NCBI GenBank assembly: GCA_964450955.1
Contig: CAYVFI010000014.1
Location: 78,386-142,385 of the forward strand
Length of the DNA stretch: 64,000 nt
Direction: 5' to 3'
DNA from: CAYNWT01 sp964450955
Lineage (GTDB): Bacteria > Planctomycetota > Planctomycetia > Planctomycetales > Planctomycetaceae
Shown piece by piece: positions 34,392-42,716 of this stretch. Positions within the stretch are counted from its first letter, which is position 1. Each line of letters begins with the position of its first letter. The notes under the pieces are model-generated. The model saw nothing but the letters and a program-made list of their open reading frames with translations, was not told the DNA's origin and did not search any database. A program made the position numbers and the translations under genes.

Positions 34392-35605
34392 GATTCCATC
34401 CCTCGAGTCGCCTCAATCGCGTTCTGAACCGAAACTGCGAGCCGCCGAATATCACCCTTTGCATGCGCGGTGCTGAGTGAGATTCGTAGTCGAGCAGTCT
34501 CTTTCGGTACGGTCGGTGGCCGAATGCACGCAACCATGAATCCATCTGCCTTCACACGCCCTGCGACATCAAGAGCGTCTGATTCTGATCCAATCACCAC
34601 TGAAACAATTGGAACTCCGTTGGCGGCGTCATTCTGCGGCGCCACAATCTGTCCGGGCAGCAGGCTTCGCAGGTAAGCCGCATTATTCTGCGTCCGAGTC
34701 CGCCGCTGCGGTTCTGCAACCATCACATCAAACGCAGCAACCGCGGCCGCGCAGACTGCTGGCGGCAATGACGTGGAGAAGAACTGCGACCGCGCCGTGT
34801 TCCAAAGGTAGTCAACCAACTTCTCAGACCCGGCAACAAAACCACCAAACACACCGACCGCTTTGCTAAGCGTTCCGATTCGAACCGCAACACGGTCTTC
34901 AACGCCACACACCTCGCACGCGCCGCGGCCATTGGCTCCGAGAACCCCGGTCCCGTGAGCCTCGTCAACCACGACCATCGCTCCAAACTCGTCGGCGATG
35001 TCGCAAATATCAGGTAGTGGCCCGATAGCCCCGTCCATGCTGAACACGCCGTTCGTCACGATGAAAGTGCGACCGGAAGAATTCAACTTCGAAACCCGTT
35101 CCCGCAACCGGTCCAGTTCGCCGTAGCGATACAACTTAAACGTCGCGCCCGACAAACGGCAGCCGTCAACCAGACTGGCATGGTTCAATCGATCGCAGAA
35201 TACCGTGTCACCTGCGCCCGCGAGTGCTGACAGTGTTCCAACATTGGCTGCGTAGCCACTGGGGAACACGATCGCCGACTCGGTTCCTTCGAAGTCAGCA
35301 ATCTTCGCTTCCAGCTGTTCGTGCCACTGAGTTCGACCAGACACCAACGCGCTGGCTCCGGAACCGGCGGCCTGGTTCGCGACCGATGCGAACGCGTCTC
35401 GAACACACTGGTTGTGGCACAGGTCCAGATAGTCGTTGCTCGCAAAGTTAAGCAGCCGCTGCCCGTCCCGTTCGCACCAGCCATCCGGCAACGAACGCGT
35501 CACCGCCCGATCTCGACGCAGCCCTTTGGCCGCCAAATCCGACAGCTGACCGGACAGCCAGTCATCCAGTGCGTTCACAGACGATCGTTCCATCTCAGCC
35601 ATCAT
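34388..35605 (-). CDS. bioF: 8-amino-7-oxononanoate synthase-like PLP enzyme
   Basis: A 405-residue alpha-oxoamine synthase of fold-type I with the pyridoxal phosphate lysine in GTLSKAVGVFGG (Lys248), the ring-stacking and phosphate site LNHASLVDG (His142) and VVDEAHGTGVLG (Asp214, His217). The N-terminus has the family motif LLNFASNDYLDL. The biotin enzyme condenses pimeloyl-ACP with alanine; related enzymes make other amino-ketones, so without bioA/B/D nearby the substrate is not certain. It starts at 35605 with an ATGA overlap of the upstream peptidase stop and overlaps the hydrolase downstream by 4 nt. Confidence 0.85.
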   Translation of the reverse strand: MMAEMERSSVNALDDWLSGQLSDLAAKGLRRDRAVTRSLPDGWCERDGQRLLNFASNDYLDLCHNQCVRDAFASVANQAAGSGASALVSGRTQWHEQLEAKIADFEGTESAIVFPSGYAANVGTLSALAGAGDTVFCDRLNHASLVDGCRLSGATFKLYRYGELDRLRERVSKLNSSGRTFIVTNGVFSMDGAIGPLPDICDIADEFGAMVVVDEAHGTGVLGANGRGACEVCGVEDRVAVRIGTLSKAVGVFGGFVAGSEKLVDYLWNTARSQFFSTSLPPAVCAAAVAAFDVMVAEPQRRTRTQNNAAYLRSLLPGQIVAPQNDAANGVPIVSVVIGSESDALDVAGRVKADGFMVACIRPPTVPKETARLRISLSTAHAKGDIRRLAVSVQNAIEATRGMES

Positions 35606-36726
35606 CGAAGCGCGATCTTGTGATTGCTGAGACGTTCACTTCCCGATTCGGTAATAACGTAATTGTGTTCGACTCGAACTCCGCCGATCCCCGGCACATA
35701 CGCGCCAGGTTCGATGGTCACGACATCACCAGTCACCAGAACATCGGTACTCTCAGGCCCGAACACCGGTGCCTCCGGGTGCCCCAGACCAAGCCCGTGT
35801 CCTGCATGATGAGCCAACGGACCGAACCCACCTTCGTCAAGAACCATTGATGCAGCCTCATACACTTCTGCAGCCTTCGTCCCGGTATCCAATGTCGATT
35901 GTGCAACTTCCAATGCACGTAGGCACGTATCAAACAAACGCTGCTGATCAGACGTCGGTTCGCCAACGGCCAGTGTGTTTGTGAAGTCGCTACGGTAACC
36001 CTGAATCACAACGGAGTAGTCCAGGATAAACAGGTCACCGGCCTGCATCGCATAGTCCGTCGGCAAACCACCCGCCTTAGGAACCTGAGCATTGTTCGCG
36101 CGAAAGTCGCCGTATACCAGAGCAGGGCAACCAGCGGCTTCCTGTGCAGCGGCCTGAACTTCGCGGTAGAGTTCGAACTCTGTCATCCCTGGCCGGATAA
36201 CTTCCAACGCTCGAGCATGCCCGGCATCGCCGGCCCTCATGCACCTACGCAGCAGCTGCAGTTCGTCATCGTGCTTTGCACGCCGCAGTTCCCGAATCGT
36301 ATGTCCAAGGTCAACATCGCCCGCGCCCATCGGCAACAGCGTCAGCGGAACCGCTTCACCTTCAACCACGCCGCGAGAATTCGCCAGCGCCGCCTTCGTT
36401 TCCTCGAATGCCTTAAGCAACGCGTCGTCGCGGTTCTCAACGGAGTGCTTGTGGTCGTACCAGGCGTGGATCACTTCGTCAGACACACACGGATCGACAA
36501 CCGCCGTGCGCCGCGTGAAGTTATCAGCGAACAACGAGGAAGAACCATCGCGCCTCAGCAACAGCAACGCCCGTTCGCCATTCGAAAAGCTAAGCGGGTT
36601 GACCCAAAACCCACTCAGATAGCAAACGTGACGCGGATCAGCGATCAGCACCCACTCAACGTCATCCCCTACGGCGTTCCAAAGTCGGTCACGGCGTTGC
36701 TGGCAACCTTCAGCAGTCAAAAGCAT
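35602..36726 (-). CDS. M24 family metallopeptidase (Xaa-Pro aminopeptidase-like)
   Basis: A 374-residue cytosolic protein from the ATG at 36726; a GTG at 36759 is rejected. It has an N-terminal creatinase-type domain (VCYLSGFWVNP) and a pita-bread catalytic domain whose dimetal ligands are visible: Asp in LFILDYSVVIQGYRSDFTNT (two aspartates), His in HHAGHGLGLGHPE, Glu in VTIEPGAYVPG and Glu in GVRVEHNYVI. It should cleave N-terminal residues before proline. The stop shares an ATGA with the BioF-like start, so the two and the hydrolase form one translationally coupled unit. Confidence 0.9.
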   Translation of the reverse strand: MLLTAEGCQQRRDRLWNAVGDDVEWVLIADPRHVCYLSGFWVNPLSFSNGERALLLLRRDGSSSLFADNFTRRTAVVDPCVSDEVIHAWYDHKHSVENRDDALLKAFEETKAALANSRGVVEGEAVPLTLLPMGAGDVDLGHTIRELRRAKHDDELQLLRRCMRAGDAGHARALEVIRPGMTEFELYREVQAAAQEAAGCPALVYGDFRANNAQVPKAGGLPTDYAMQAGDLFILDYSVVIQGYRSDFTNTLAVGEPTSDQQRLFDTCLRALEVAQSTLDTGTKAAEVYEAASMVLDEGGFGPLAHHAGHGLGLGHPEAPVFGPESTDVLVTGDVVTIEPGAYVPGIGGVRVEHNYVITESGSERLSNHKIALR

Positions 36727-36834
36727 TGATGCACCCAAACAAGAAACTCGCAGAAGCACGAAGAACCCGAAGTGTAACCACTCCGCGATCTCCGCGTCTC
36801 TGCGAGAGAAAAAGCGTCGTCAAAACTGTGCGGC

Positions 36835-37893
36835 TTATTCGAAGCCCTTCGCCGCCAACCAACGTTCGGCATCCAACGCGGCCATGCAACCAGTACCGGC
36901 CGCGGTGATCGCCTGGCGATAGTAGTCGTCGGCAACGTCACCGGCAGCAAACACACCTTCCACATTCGTGTAGGTTCGCATCGCCGTATTCCAGATCACG
37001 TACCCCTTCTCGTTGGTCTCAAGCTGACCGCCCAGGAAGTCCGTGTTCGGTGTGTGACCAATCGCAGCGAAGTAACCAGTGCATTCCAGTTCTTCAGTCT
37101 TGTCTGCATCCACCGTGCTGCGGATTCGGACTCCGGTCACACCCTTCTCGTCGCTTCCCAGAACCTCATCGATTTGCGAGTTCCACTTGATGTCAATCTT
37201 CGGATTGTTGATCGCTCGCTCAGCCATAATCTTGCTGGCTCTGAACTCATCACGGCGATGCACGATGTAAACCTTCGAAGCAAACTTCGTCAGGAAGTCA
37301 GCTTCTTCCATCGCACTGTCACCACCACCGACAACAACCAGTGGATTGTCTCTGAAACGGGGCAGGGCACCGTCGCAAACCGCACACGCCGACACGCCCA
37401 TATTCTTAAAGCGACTTTCCGATTCAAGCCCCAGATAGTTGGCTCGGGCACCTGTCGCTACAATAACCGACAGCGCTTCGATTTCTTTGCCACCCAGTGA
37501 TTTCAGTTTGAACGGGTGGACCGAAAAGTCCACTTCAACGATGTCATCCGTCTCAACCCGCGTTCCAAAATTCACGGCCTGCTGACGTTGCAGTTCCATG
37601 AGCTCCGGACCAGTCACGCCCTCGCCGGTTGGCTCAGACATGTACTTGGTCTTGTCTTCACCAAGCGACGTGTTGAGATATTCGCGAAGTTGACCGGCGG
37701 GGAAGCCGGGGTAGTTTTCGACTTCCGTTGTCAGTGCCAATTGCCCCAACGGCAGGGTTCCCTTCTGTCGGTTCTCTTCAGTCTGAGCCCCTTCGAACAC
37801 CAACGGCTCCAAACTAGCCCGAGCGGTATAGATAGCTGCGGCCCAACCGGCAGGCCCGGAACCAATAATCACAACTTTTTCAGCATTCGACAC
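36835..37893 (-). CDS. trxB: Thioredoxin reductase
   Basis: A 352-residue flavoprotein with FAD-binding GSGPAGWAAAIYTARASL (11-28), the redox disulfide CAVC (Cys170, Cys173), the NADPH-binding GGGDSAMEEADFL and the C-terminal FAD motif VFAAGDVADDYYRQAITAAGTG. It transfers electrons from NADPH to thioredoxin in the cytosol. It is longer than the roughly 320-residue E. coli enzyme, with an insert of about 25 residues near 78-98. It is upstream of the M24/BioF unit with a 108-nt gap; no thioredoxin gene is adjacent. Confidence 0.95.
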   Translation of the reverse strand: MSNAEKVVIIGSGPAGWAAAIYTARASLEPLVFEGAQTEENRQKGTLPLGQLALTTEVENYPGFPAGQLREYLNTSLGEDKTKYMSEPTGEGVTGPELMELQRQQAVNFGTRVETDDIVEVDFSVHPFKLKSLGGKEIEALSVIVATGARANYLGLESESRFKNMGVSACAVCDGALPRFRDNPLVVVGGGDSAMEEADFLTKFASKVYIVHRRDEFRASKIMAERAINNPKIDIKWNSQIDEVLGSDEKGVTGVRIRSTVDADKTEELECTGYFAAIGHTPNTDFLGGQLETNEKGYVIWNTAMRTYTNVEGVFAAGDVADDYYRQAITAAGTGCMAALDAERWLAAKGFE

Positions 37894-38294
37894 GACAGCA
37901 CCTCTCTCTGTTGGCAGCCAATTTTTCCTGTGCCCACACGACGCGAACCGGTAACGATTCCTTACTCACAATTCCCCGAAGGCCGGGGAACATCACATGA
38001 TTCGACTCATCCGCGACCTCGGCGTGAGGCACAATAGTTGACCCCAGCGGAATCGGCAATGTTCTGGCCATCGCCACCCTGGATCTCATGCGGAACCGGC
38101 TTAAAGAACGACCCACATTGGATGTTTAGCGCGTACATTGCGGGTGACAAGGGGTCAACGAAACGTGGGGGTGCCGATGTCAATTCGTGAGCGACCTGTT
38201 CACATCGACATACTGATTGGAACTGACGGGACAGTTTGCGTTTGCATCTCCGCCGCGGCGAAACCACGATCAATCCCCGCAGTTTTTATACGGG
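37894..38294. other. Intergenic region without a clear gene
   Basis: This 401-nt region lies upstream of trxB and downstream of the TRASH-like lipoprotein gene. Short open frames on both strands (38007-38273 minus, 38138-38329 plus) have no domain, start signal or consistent composition. It presumably holds the trxB promoter; no clear terminator was seen. Confidence 0.35.
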
Positions 38295-39215
38295 TTACCC
38301 AGCAGTCTTATCTTCCGCCGCGCGTTTGATCCAGCGTTCGGGATCCTCTTCGAACGCCGCTTTGCAGCCAGAACAGCAAACCCAGTACGTCCGACCCTGG
38401 TAGCTGACGGAAATCGTTCCCAGGCCCGCTGAGATGATGCAGGTCTTTTCACCGTAGTCGGAATCCGATAACGCAAACGAAGTTCCTTCGCGCTGAGTGG
38501 AAACCGTATCGAATCGCCTGAACGCCGCCTTGCCACGCTTCTTTTCGATCTCCAGAAGGTACCGATTGTTTTCCTGCTGATTAAACGTGTATTGAAACTG
38601 CTCTTTGGCGTCCGCCGGTTCAATTTGAGTGAACCGCAATGCGAATGTGCGTTGCAGCTTCCCGTCATCGCCTGCGACATCTTCAACAGGCCTTGAGAAC
38701 GCTCCGGCAAACACGCGTTGTTCGTCTTCGGGAGATGTGACCGTAAGCAGGAACTCGTCCACATCGGCCAACCATGTCATCCGAGCCTCCTTCACGTAGG
38801 GGCTCTTCCCGCCTGACGACATCACCAGTGCGGGTTGCCTTGGATCAGTTTGCAGGTCCCAAACCCATCCATGCATATCGACCGCTTTGAACCCTTCTAT
38901 CTCGCGCCGTGTGGTTCCTCGCCAGTTTCCAAGCAGTACCTGTAGCGGCTTGAGCTCATCGATTATCGCGTTCACTCGCTGTGCATCCGACGTCGGCGCG
39001 TCTGTCGTGGCGACAGACTTAGAAGCTTCGCTGCCACCCAGCGTCAGCGGCGCGAGTGTTCTCTTTTTCTTCGCCGGCTCTGTTGTACCAGCACCGGACG
39101 CAGCCGTTGCCATCTCGCCCGGAGCGTTTTGAACATCCGGGGCCGCGGCCGTACCAGAATCCTCGGATCCACAACCAACCATCACCAACACGGCCAGACA
39201 CAGAATCAACCGCAT
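38295..39215 (-). CDS. Lipoprotein with C-terminal TRASH/YHS-like domain
   Basis: A 306-residue lipoprotein (MRLILCLAVLVMVGCG; lipobox VMVGC) with a good GGAG 7 nt before the ATG at 39215. After a low-complexity linker of about 60 residues comes an unrecognised beta-rich domain. The last 50 residues read CIISAGLGTISVSYQGRTYW followed by CCSGCKAAF, the spacing of the TRASH/YHS metal-binding fold with a lone Cys, then Cys-x-x-Cys. YHS/TRASH domains bind copper or other soft metals, so this may be a periplasmic metal sensor or chaperone; the role of the larger domain is unknown. Confidence 0.7.
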   Translation of the reverse strand: MRLILCLAVLVMVGCGSEDSGTAAAPDVQNAPGEMATAASGAGTTEPAKKKRTLAPLTLGGSEASKSVATTDAPTSDAQRVNAIIDELKPLQVLLGNWRGTTRREIEGFKAVDMHGWVWDLQTDPRQPALVMSSGGKSPYVKEARMTWLADVDEFLLTVTSPEDEQRVFAGAFSRPVEDVAGDDGKLQRTFALRFTQIEPADAKEQFQYTFNQQENNRYLLEIEKKRGKAAFRRFDTVSTQREGTSFALSDSDYGEKTCIISAGLGTISVSYQGRTYWVCCSGCKAAFEEDPERWIKRAAEDKTAG

Positions 39216-39440
39216 AGCTTGCTCCAACCAGACACTCATAAACCACCGCACCATCTGCACGATCGCACTCGCACAAAACGAATCACGAACTCTAGTCTAC
39301 TCGACCGGCCGCTCTTTCGGCAGTGGACGAGGATTGCCAAAGTCGCCGAATACTCCGTATTCCGTCCCAGCCAGCAACCGAACCTGAAGAGTCCGTCGAC
39401 TGCGGCCGACTAAGCCTGACACAGGGCTGCTCCACGCTAT

Positions 39441-39731
39441 TCAAACGAGTTCGTCTTCATCAAAAATCGGCTCCACCTTCCGACGCGTCACAAACGCACT
39501 CACAATGACGGCCAGCCCAAGCAAAGCCGTCCCAATCGGCAGCCAGTAGTCCTGAACCTCAAAGCGCCTCACCAGAGGAACAGCAAGCAACGCCAACATG
39601 AAATAAACCGGAAGCACCGCCAACAACGTTCGACCGAGCCGCAGCGACGGCATCCACCGCGGATCTTTTATAGGCCCGCGTTCCGGCAGGTAACCGGTGT
39701 CGTCCACATCGTACGGATTCGCGTCAGACAT
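39441..39731 (-). CDS. Small two-helix membrane protein with NPY motif
   Basis: A 96-residue protein starting MSDANPYDVDDTGYLPERGP, followed by two hydrophobic segments (LLAVLPVYFMLALLAVPLV; WLPIGTALLGLAVIVSAFV) and an acidic tail. The Asn-Pro-Tyr near the N-terminus recurs in the neighbouring gene, suggesting related proteins. The ATG at 39731 is chosen because the upstream extension is Cys-rich and overlaps the neighbour. Probably an inner-membrane protein; function unknown. It lies 80 nt after the neighbouring small gene. Confidence 0.65.
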   Translation of the reverse strand: MSDANPYDVDDTGYLPERGPIKDPRWMPSLRLGRTLLAVLPVYFMLALLAVPLVRRFEVQDYWLPIGTALLGLAVIVSAFVTRRKVEPIFDEDELV

Positions 39732-39811
39732 TCTCAGTGGCTCATCAATTTCGCAACGAACGCAGCACAAGGTACACGGAAATCGCCAGAGACAGAAAGG
39801 CTCTAACATCA

Positions 39812-40111
39812 TTAGCCGACAGCGTTTTCCCTGGCATGCGTTACCCTCACAGCCACAAAGAACGATCCAAGGACAAGGGCCCAATGCAACGAGGGAGCCT
39901 TGGCCAGGACATGCGGAAACCCCAGTGTCGGCAAATAAACGTCAATAAGAATGCACGAGGCGATCCACAAGAGAAGGGTACTCACCGCCCACCTCAGTAG
40001 TCTCTTGGGCCACGGCGACCACGGTCGCCTTTGCAGAGGTCGCATCGGTACGATCGGCGGCGGTTCTACTACGTCGTTGGTTGCATAAGGATTCGAGTCG
40101 TCAACCACCAC
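39812..40111 (-). CDS. Small two-helix membrane protein with NPY motif
   Basis: A 99-residue protein, MVVDDSNPYATNDVVEPPPI at the start, with a basic/Trp segment and two predicted membrane helices (LLRWAVSTLLLWIASCILIDVYL; LHWALVLGSFFVAVRV). It begins 1 nt after the stop of the terpene-cyclase-repeat gene, so it is almost certainly in the same transcript. The N-terminal DSNPY pattern matches the following gene and is common in planctomycete small membrane proteins. No function known. Confidence 0.7.
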   Translation of the reverse strand: MVVDDSNPYATNDVVEPPPIVPMRPLQRRPWSPWPKRLLRWAVSTLLLWIASCILIDVYLPTLGFPHVLAKAPSLHWALVLGSFFVAVRVTHARENAVG

Positions 40112-40112
40112 A

Positions 40113-41159
40113 CTACCTTTGGAAGATTGGCAGGTACCCGTTGTTCAATTGCAAAATCACACAGTTGATCGCGGTCGTGTAGACAGGCCCCACATGGCCT
40201 TCCTTCCATGCTCCGGACGCGTTCTGCTTTCGCAGAATCTGTTCACTTACATACGCGAAGTAGTCGTTCCACTTCTTCTCATCCATCCGGTACATGACCT
40301 GAGCATAATAGAAGTGCGTGTAGTGCCAGTGGCCGTAGTAACTGCGTCCCTGTCGGCCGGGCCAGATACTTTTCTCACAAAACTTCAGCATGTCGCGCGT
40401 GTGTTCAGACTCGTACTCACCCGCGCTAAACATTGCGGCCAACGCAGCAGCGGTAATCGGTGGCCGCTCGCCGCCACCACGGATGCTGTACTGAACACCG
40501 CCTTTGTCTGTGGTGCAGTTTCGAATGTACTTCTTCGCGTCTTCGATGATCTTCGCTGCGACCGGGATACCCGCGTTCCGGCACGCTCGCAAACCCTGCA
40601 CCTGCGTAATACAGGTTGAACCCTCGTCAAAGTCGTTGCCTTCCTTCGCTGAAATGTAGCCCCACCCACCCTTGCTGGTCTGCGCGTTCGCACAGAATCG
40701 GACTGCGTTGGTCAATACCTTCTTGATTTGCTCTCGCCGCGCCATGTCGTCTTCTTCGCCGTAGACCTGTGACAGGAACAGCATGCTGAACCCGTGCCCG
40801 TAGGTGTAGTGGTAGTCGTCTTTGAACCCAATCAACCCGTTAGGCCGGCTCATCTGAAGAATGTAATCCAGCGCCGCTCTGACATTCTTCGCGTACTTGC
40901 CTTCATCGGGAGTCGATCCCTCAGCCAACAAAGCCAGACCAGCAAGCGCCGTCATCGCCACCCGGTACTGACCACCGTTGGCCTCCCAGTAGCCCTGGTT
41001 CCCCAGCTGCTCACGCGCGAGGTAATCCAATCCGCGAGTGACAGAAAGCTTGACTTTGCGGTCCTGTGGAGAAATCGGTTTAACGCCGGTTCCCTGAGCG
41101 AAAGTGGTGGGCACACAAAAGCAACTCAACAGCAAGCCAATGGTCAAAATCCGCGGCAT
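40113..41159 (-). CDS. Exported prenyltransferase/squalene-oxidase-repeat protein
   Basis: A 348-residue protein with signal peptide MPRILTIGLLLSCFCVPTTFA and an alpha/alpha-toroid of repeats like those of terpene cyclases (GLDYLAREQLGNQGYWEANGG, GLAGLALLAEG-type helices, KGGWGYIS, GGVQYSIRGGG, HFYYAQVMYRM). It lacks the DXDD acid of squalene-hopene cyclases, so it is probably a binding or structural toroid in the periplasm; many planctomycete members have no known activity. The start at 41159 lies 7 nt after the ybaK stop, with the ribosome-binding site GGAAAGTGAG inside the ybaK end. Confidence 0.85.
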   Translation of the reverse strand: MPRILTIGLLLSCFCVPTTFAQGTGVKPISPQDRKVKLSVTRGLDYLAREQLGNQGYWEANGGQYRVAMTALAGLALLAEGSTPDEGKYAKNVRAALDYILQMSRPNGLIGFKDDYHYTYGHGFSMLFLSQVYGEEDDMARREQIKKVLTNAVRFCANAQTSKGGWGYISAKEGNDFDEGSTCITQVQGLRACRNAGIPVAAKIIEDAKKYIRNCTTDKGGVQYSIRGGGERPPITAAALAAMFSAGEYESEHTRDMLKFCEKSIWPGRQGRSYYGHWHYTHFYYAQVMYRMDEKKWNDYFAYVSEQILRKQNASGAWKEGHVGPVYTTAINCVILQLNNGYLPIFQR

Positions 41160-41166
41160 CAAATTC

Positions 41167-41646
41167 TCACTTTCCAAATTCAAACACGTCCGTGGGTTCC
41201 GCCAGTCGCAGATAGTCTGCCACAGACATGATGACCGAATCGGTCAGGGAACCAGCGTTGAACGCGATCCGCTGATTGTCGCGAATCCCAGCCTCCACGT
41301 AGAGGTCAAATGGCAGAATTGGTTCACCAAATGGAGGAACCGAACCGGGCACAAGCCCCGTGAGTTCCCTGAGTTCGTCAGTAGTCGCGAACCGCATTTT
41401 CTTCAGCCCCAAATGCTTGCGAATCTTTCCCGAATCCGCTTTCAAATCTGCCGGCATCACAAACAAACGAAACTGATCGCCGGCTTTCATCAACAAAGCC
41501 TTGCCCCCAGTCCGCAATTCCTCCCCCCGCGCCCGAGCTGAATCAGCCGATGTCAAAGTCGGATCGTGATGCACCTCACGAAATTCAACGTTCGCCACGT
41601 TCAACCAATCTCGAATCCGTTCCAGCACGCTATCGCTATTCTCCAT
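41167..41646 (-). CDS. ybaK: YbaK/ProX-type aminoacyl-tRNA deacylase
   Basis: A 159-residue cytosolic protein of the YbaK/EbsC family, editing domains that hydrolyse mischarged aminoacyl-tRNA such as Cys- or Ala-tRNA(Pro). Motifs include REVHHDPTLTSADSA, KALLMKAGDQFRLFVMPADLKAD, RFATTDELRELTGLVPGSVPPFG and IAFNAGSLTDSVIMSVADYLRL. The ATG at 41646 is 7 nt from an octamer array; a TTG inside the array would add six residues and is not favoured. It heads an operon with the toroid protein and the small membrane proteins. Confidence 0.88.
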   Translation of the reverse strand: MENSDSVLERIRDWLNVANVEFREVHHDPTLTSADSARARGEELRTGGKALLMKAGDQFRLFVMPADLKADSGKIRKHLGLKKMRFATTDELRELTGLVPGSVPPFGEPILPFDLYVEAGIRDNQRIAFNAGSLTDSVIMSVADYLRLAEPTDVFEFGK

Positions 41647-41653
41647 GTCCACC

Positions 41654-41741
41654 CAACCCTTCAACCCTTCAACCTTTCAACCTTTCAACCCTTCAACCCT
41701 TCAACCCTTCAACCCTTCAACCCTTCAACCCTTCAACCCTC
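41654..41741. repeat. Octamer tandem array CAACCCTT (about 11 copies)
   Basis: Eleven contiguous 8-bp units run from 41654 to 41741: mostly CAACCCTT, with two CAACCTTT copies at 41670-41685 and a degenerate last unit. The array starts 8 nt upstream of the ybaK ATG and lies in the divergent region before the TPR gene, so it contributes to the ybaK leader on the minus strand (AAGGGTTG, purine-rich). The period of 8 is not a multiple of 3. It resembles telomere-type simple repeats only superficially. Confidence 0.95.
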
Positions 41742-41807
41742 TTCCATTCTCTGCAACTCGTCAATAAACGATGATACCCGAACACAAACTTCCTGGAACC
41801 TGGCAAC

Positions 41808-42626
41808 ATGACTTTCATTCTGTCGATCCTCCTGGCACTCCCGCAGTCGACCCAGGAGCAGCAACCAACGCCGCCATCTAAATCGCAGCACCCGTTGTCT
41901 GCTTCACAGCAAAAACAGATCCAGTTGCAGCTCACCAAAACGGTTGACGATACAACCGCGGCAATCAAAAAGTCGCCGGGCGATCTGCGAGCCATCTCAA
42001 CCAGGGCGGACGCGCTGTTCTTCCTTGGCAAGTTTAAAGAGGCCGTCCGGGACTACGACAAAATGGTCGAACTGGACCCCGCCACGGACGCGTCCCATTG
42101 GCGACGCGGCATCGCTTACTTCTACGCCAACGACTTCGACAAGGCATCAAAACAATTCGAACGCTACCACAGCTTCGACAACATCGACCGCGAAAATGGT
42201 ATCTGGCGGTATCTCAGCCAACACAAAGCCAAAGGCCAAAAGCACGCTCGACAGGGGCTCTTGAAATACGAAAAGGACGATCGAGAACCATTCCCAGCCG
42301 TCTATAAACTATTCGCCGGACAACTAAGGCCCGATCAGATCCTCAACCAGATAGCCGCAGCAAACATCTCAAAAACCGAACGCGAAAAACGCACCTTCTA
42401 CGCAGAGCTTTACATCGGTCTCAACGAACTGGTCGAACGCCGCCCCGGTTCTGCACAGAAACACTTACACGCCGCGGTCGCAACCGAATGGCCGCGCACG
42501 GCAGGTTTCGGACCAAACTACATGTGGCACGTCGGCCGGCTTCAACTAAACCGACTTCGCCAGACAAAGAAGCCAGGCAGCGCCAAGACGAAAGCACAGA
42601 GCCAACCGAAACAGAAAGAGAAATAG
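41808..42626 (+). CDS. Exported TPR-repeat protein
   Basis: A 272-residue protein with a short signal-like N-terminus (MTFILSILLALPQST) and at least two tetratricopeptide repeats (AISTRADALFFLGKFKEAVRDYDKMVELDP; WRRGIAYFYANDFDKASKQFERYH). A further helical domain holds AELYIGLNELVERRPGSAQKHLHAA, similar to NlpI-like lipoproteins though without a lipobox cysteine. The C-terminus is Lys/Gln-rich. TPR proteins scaffold complexes; the partner is unknown. It is transcribed divergently from ybaK across the octamer array. Confidence 0.75.
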   Translation: MTFILSILLALPQSTQEQQPTPPSKSQHPLSASQQKQIQLQLTKTVDDTTAAIKKSPGDLRAISTRADALFFLGKFKEAVRDYDKMVELDPATDASHWRRGIAYFYANDFDKASKQFERYHSFDNIDRENGIWRYLSQHKAKGQKHARQGLLKYEKDDREPFPAVYKLFAGQLRPDQILNQIAAANISKTEREKRTFYAELYIGLNELVERRPGSAQKHLHAAVATEWPRTAGFGPNYMWHVGRLQLNRLRQTKKPGSAKTKAQSQPKQKEK

Positions 42627-42716
42627 ACGCCAACAAAGCGCCGATAGACACGCAAACGAAAAAGGACCCTGTCAGCCCTGCCTCTAAATTCGAAACTCCA
42701 GAATCCAGAAGCTGAG

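Noticed and set aside
41654..41741. Octamer array considered as a CRISPR or telomere-like array
   Set aside because: There are no unique spacers between the units, no cas genes, and no chromosome end; it is a simple tandem repeat.
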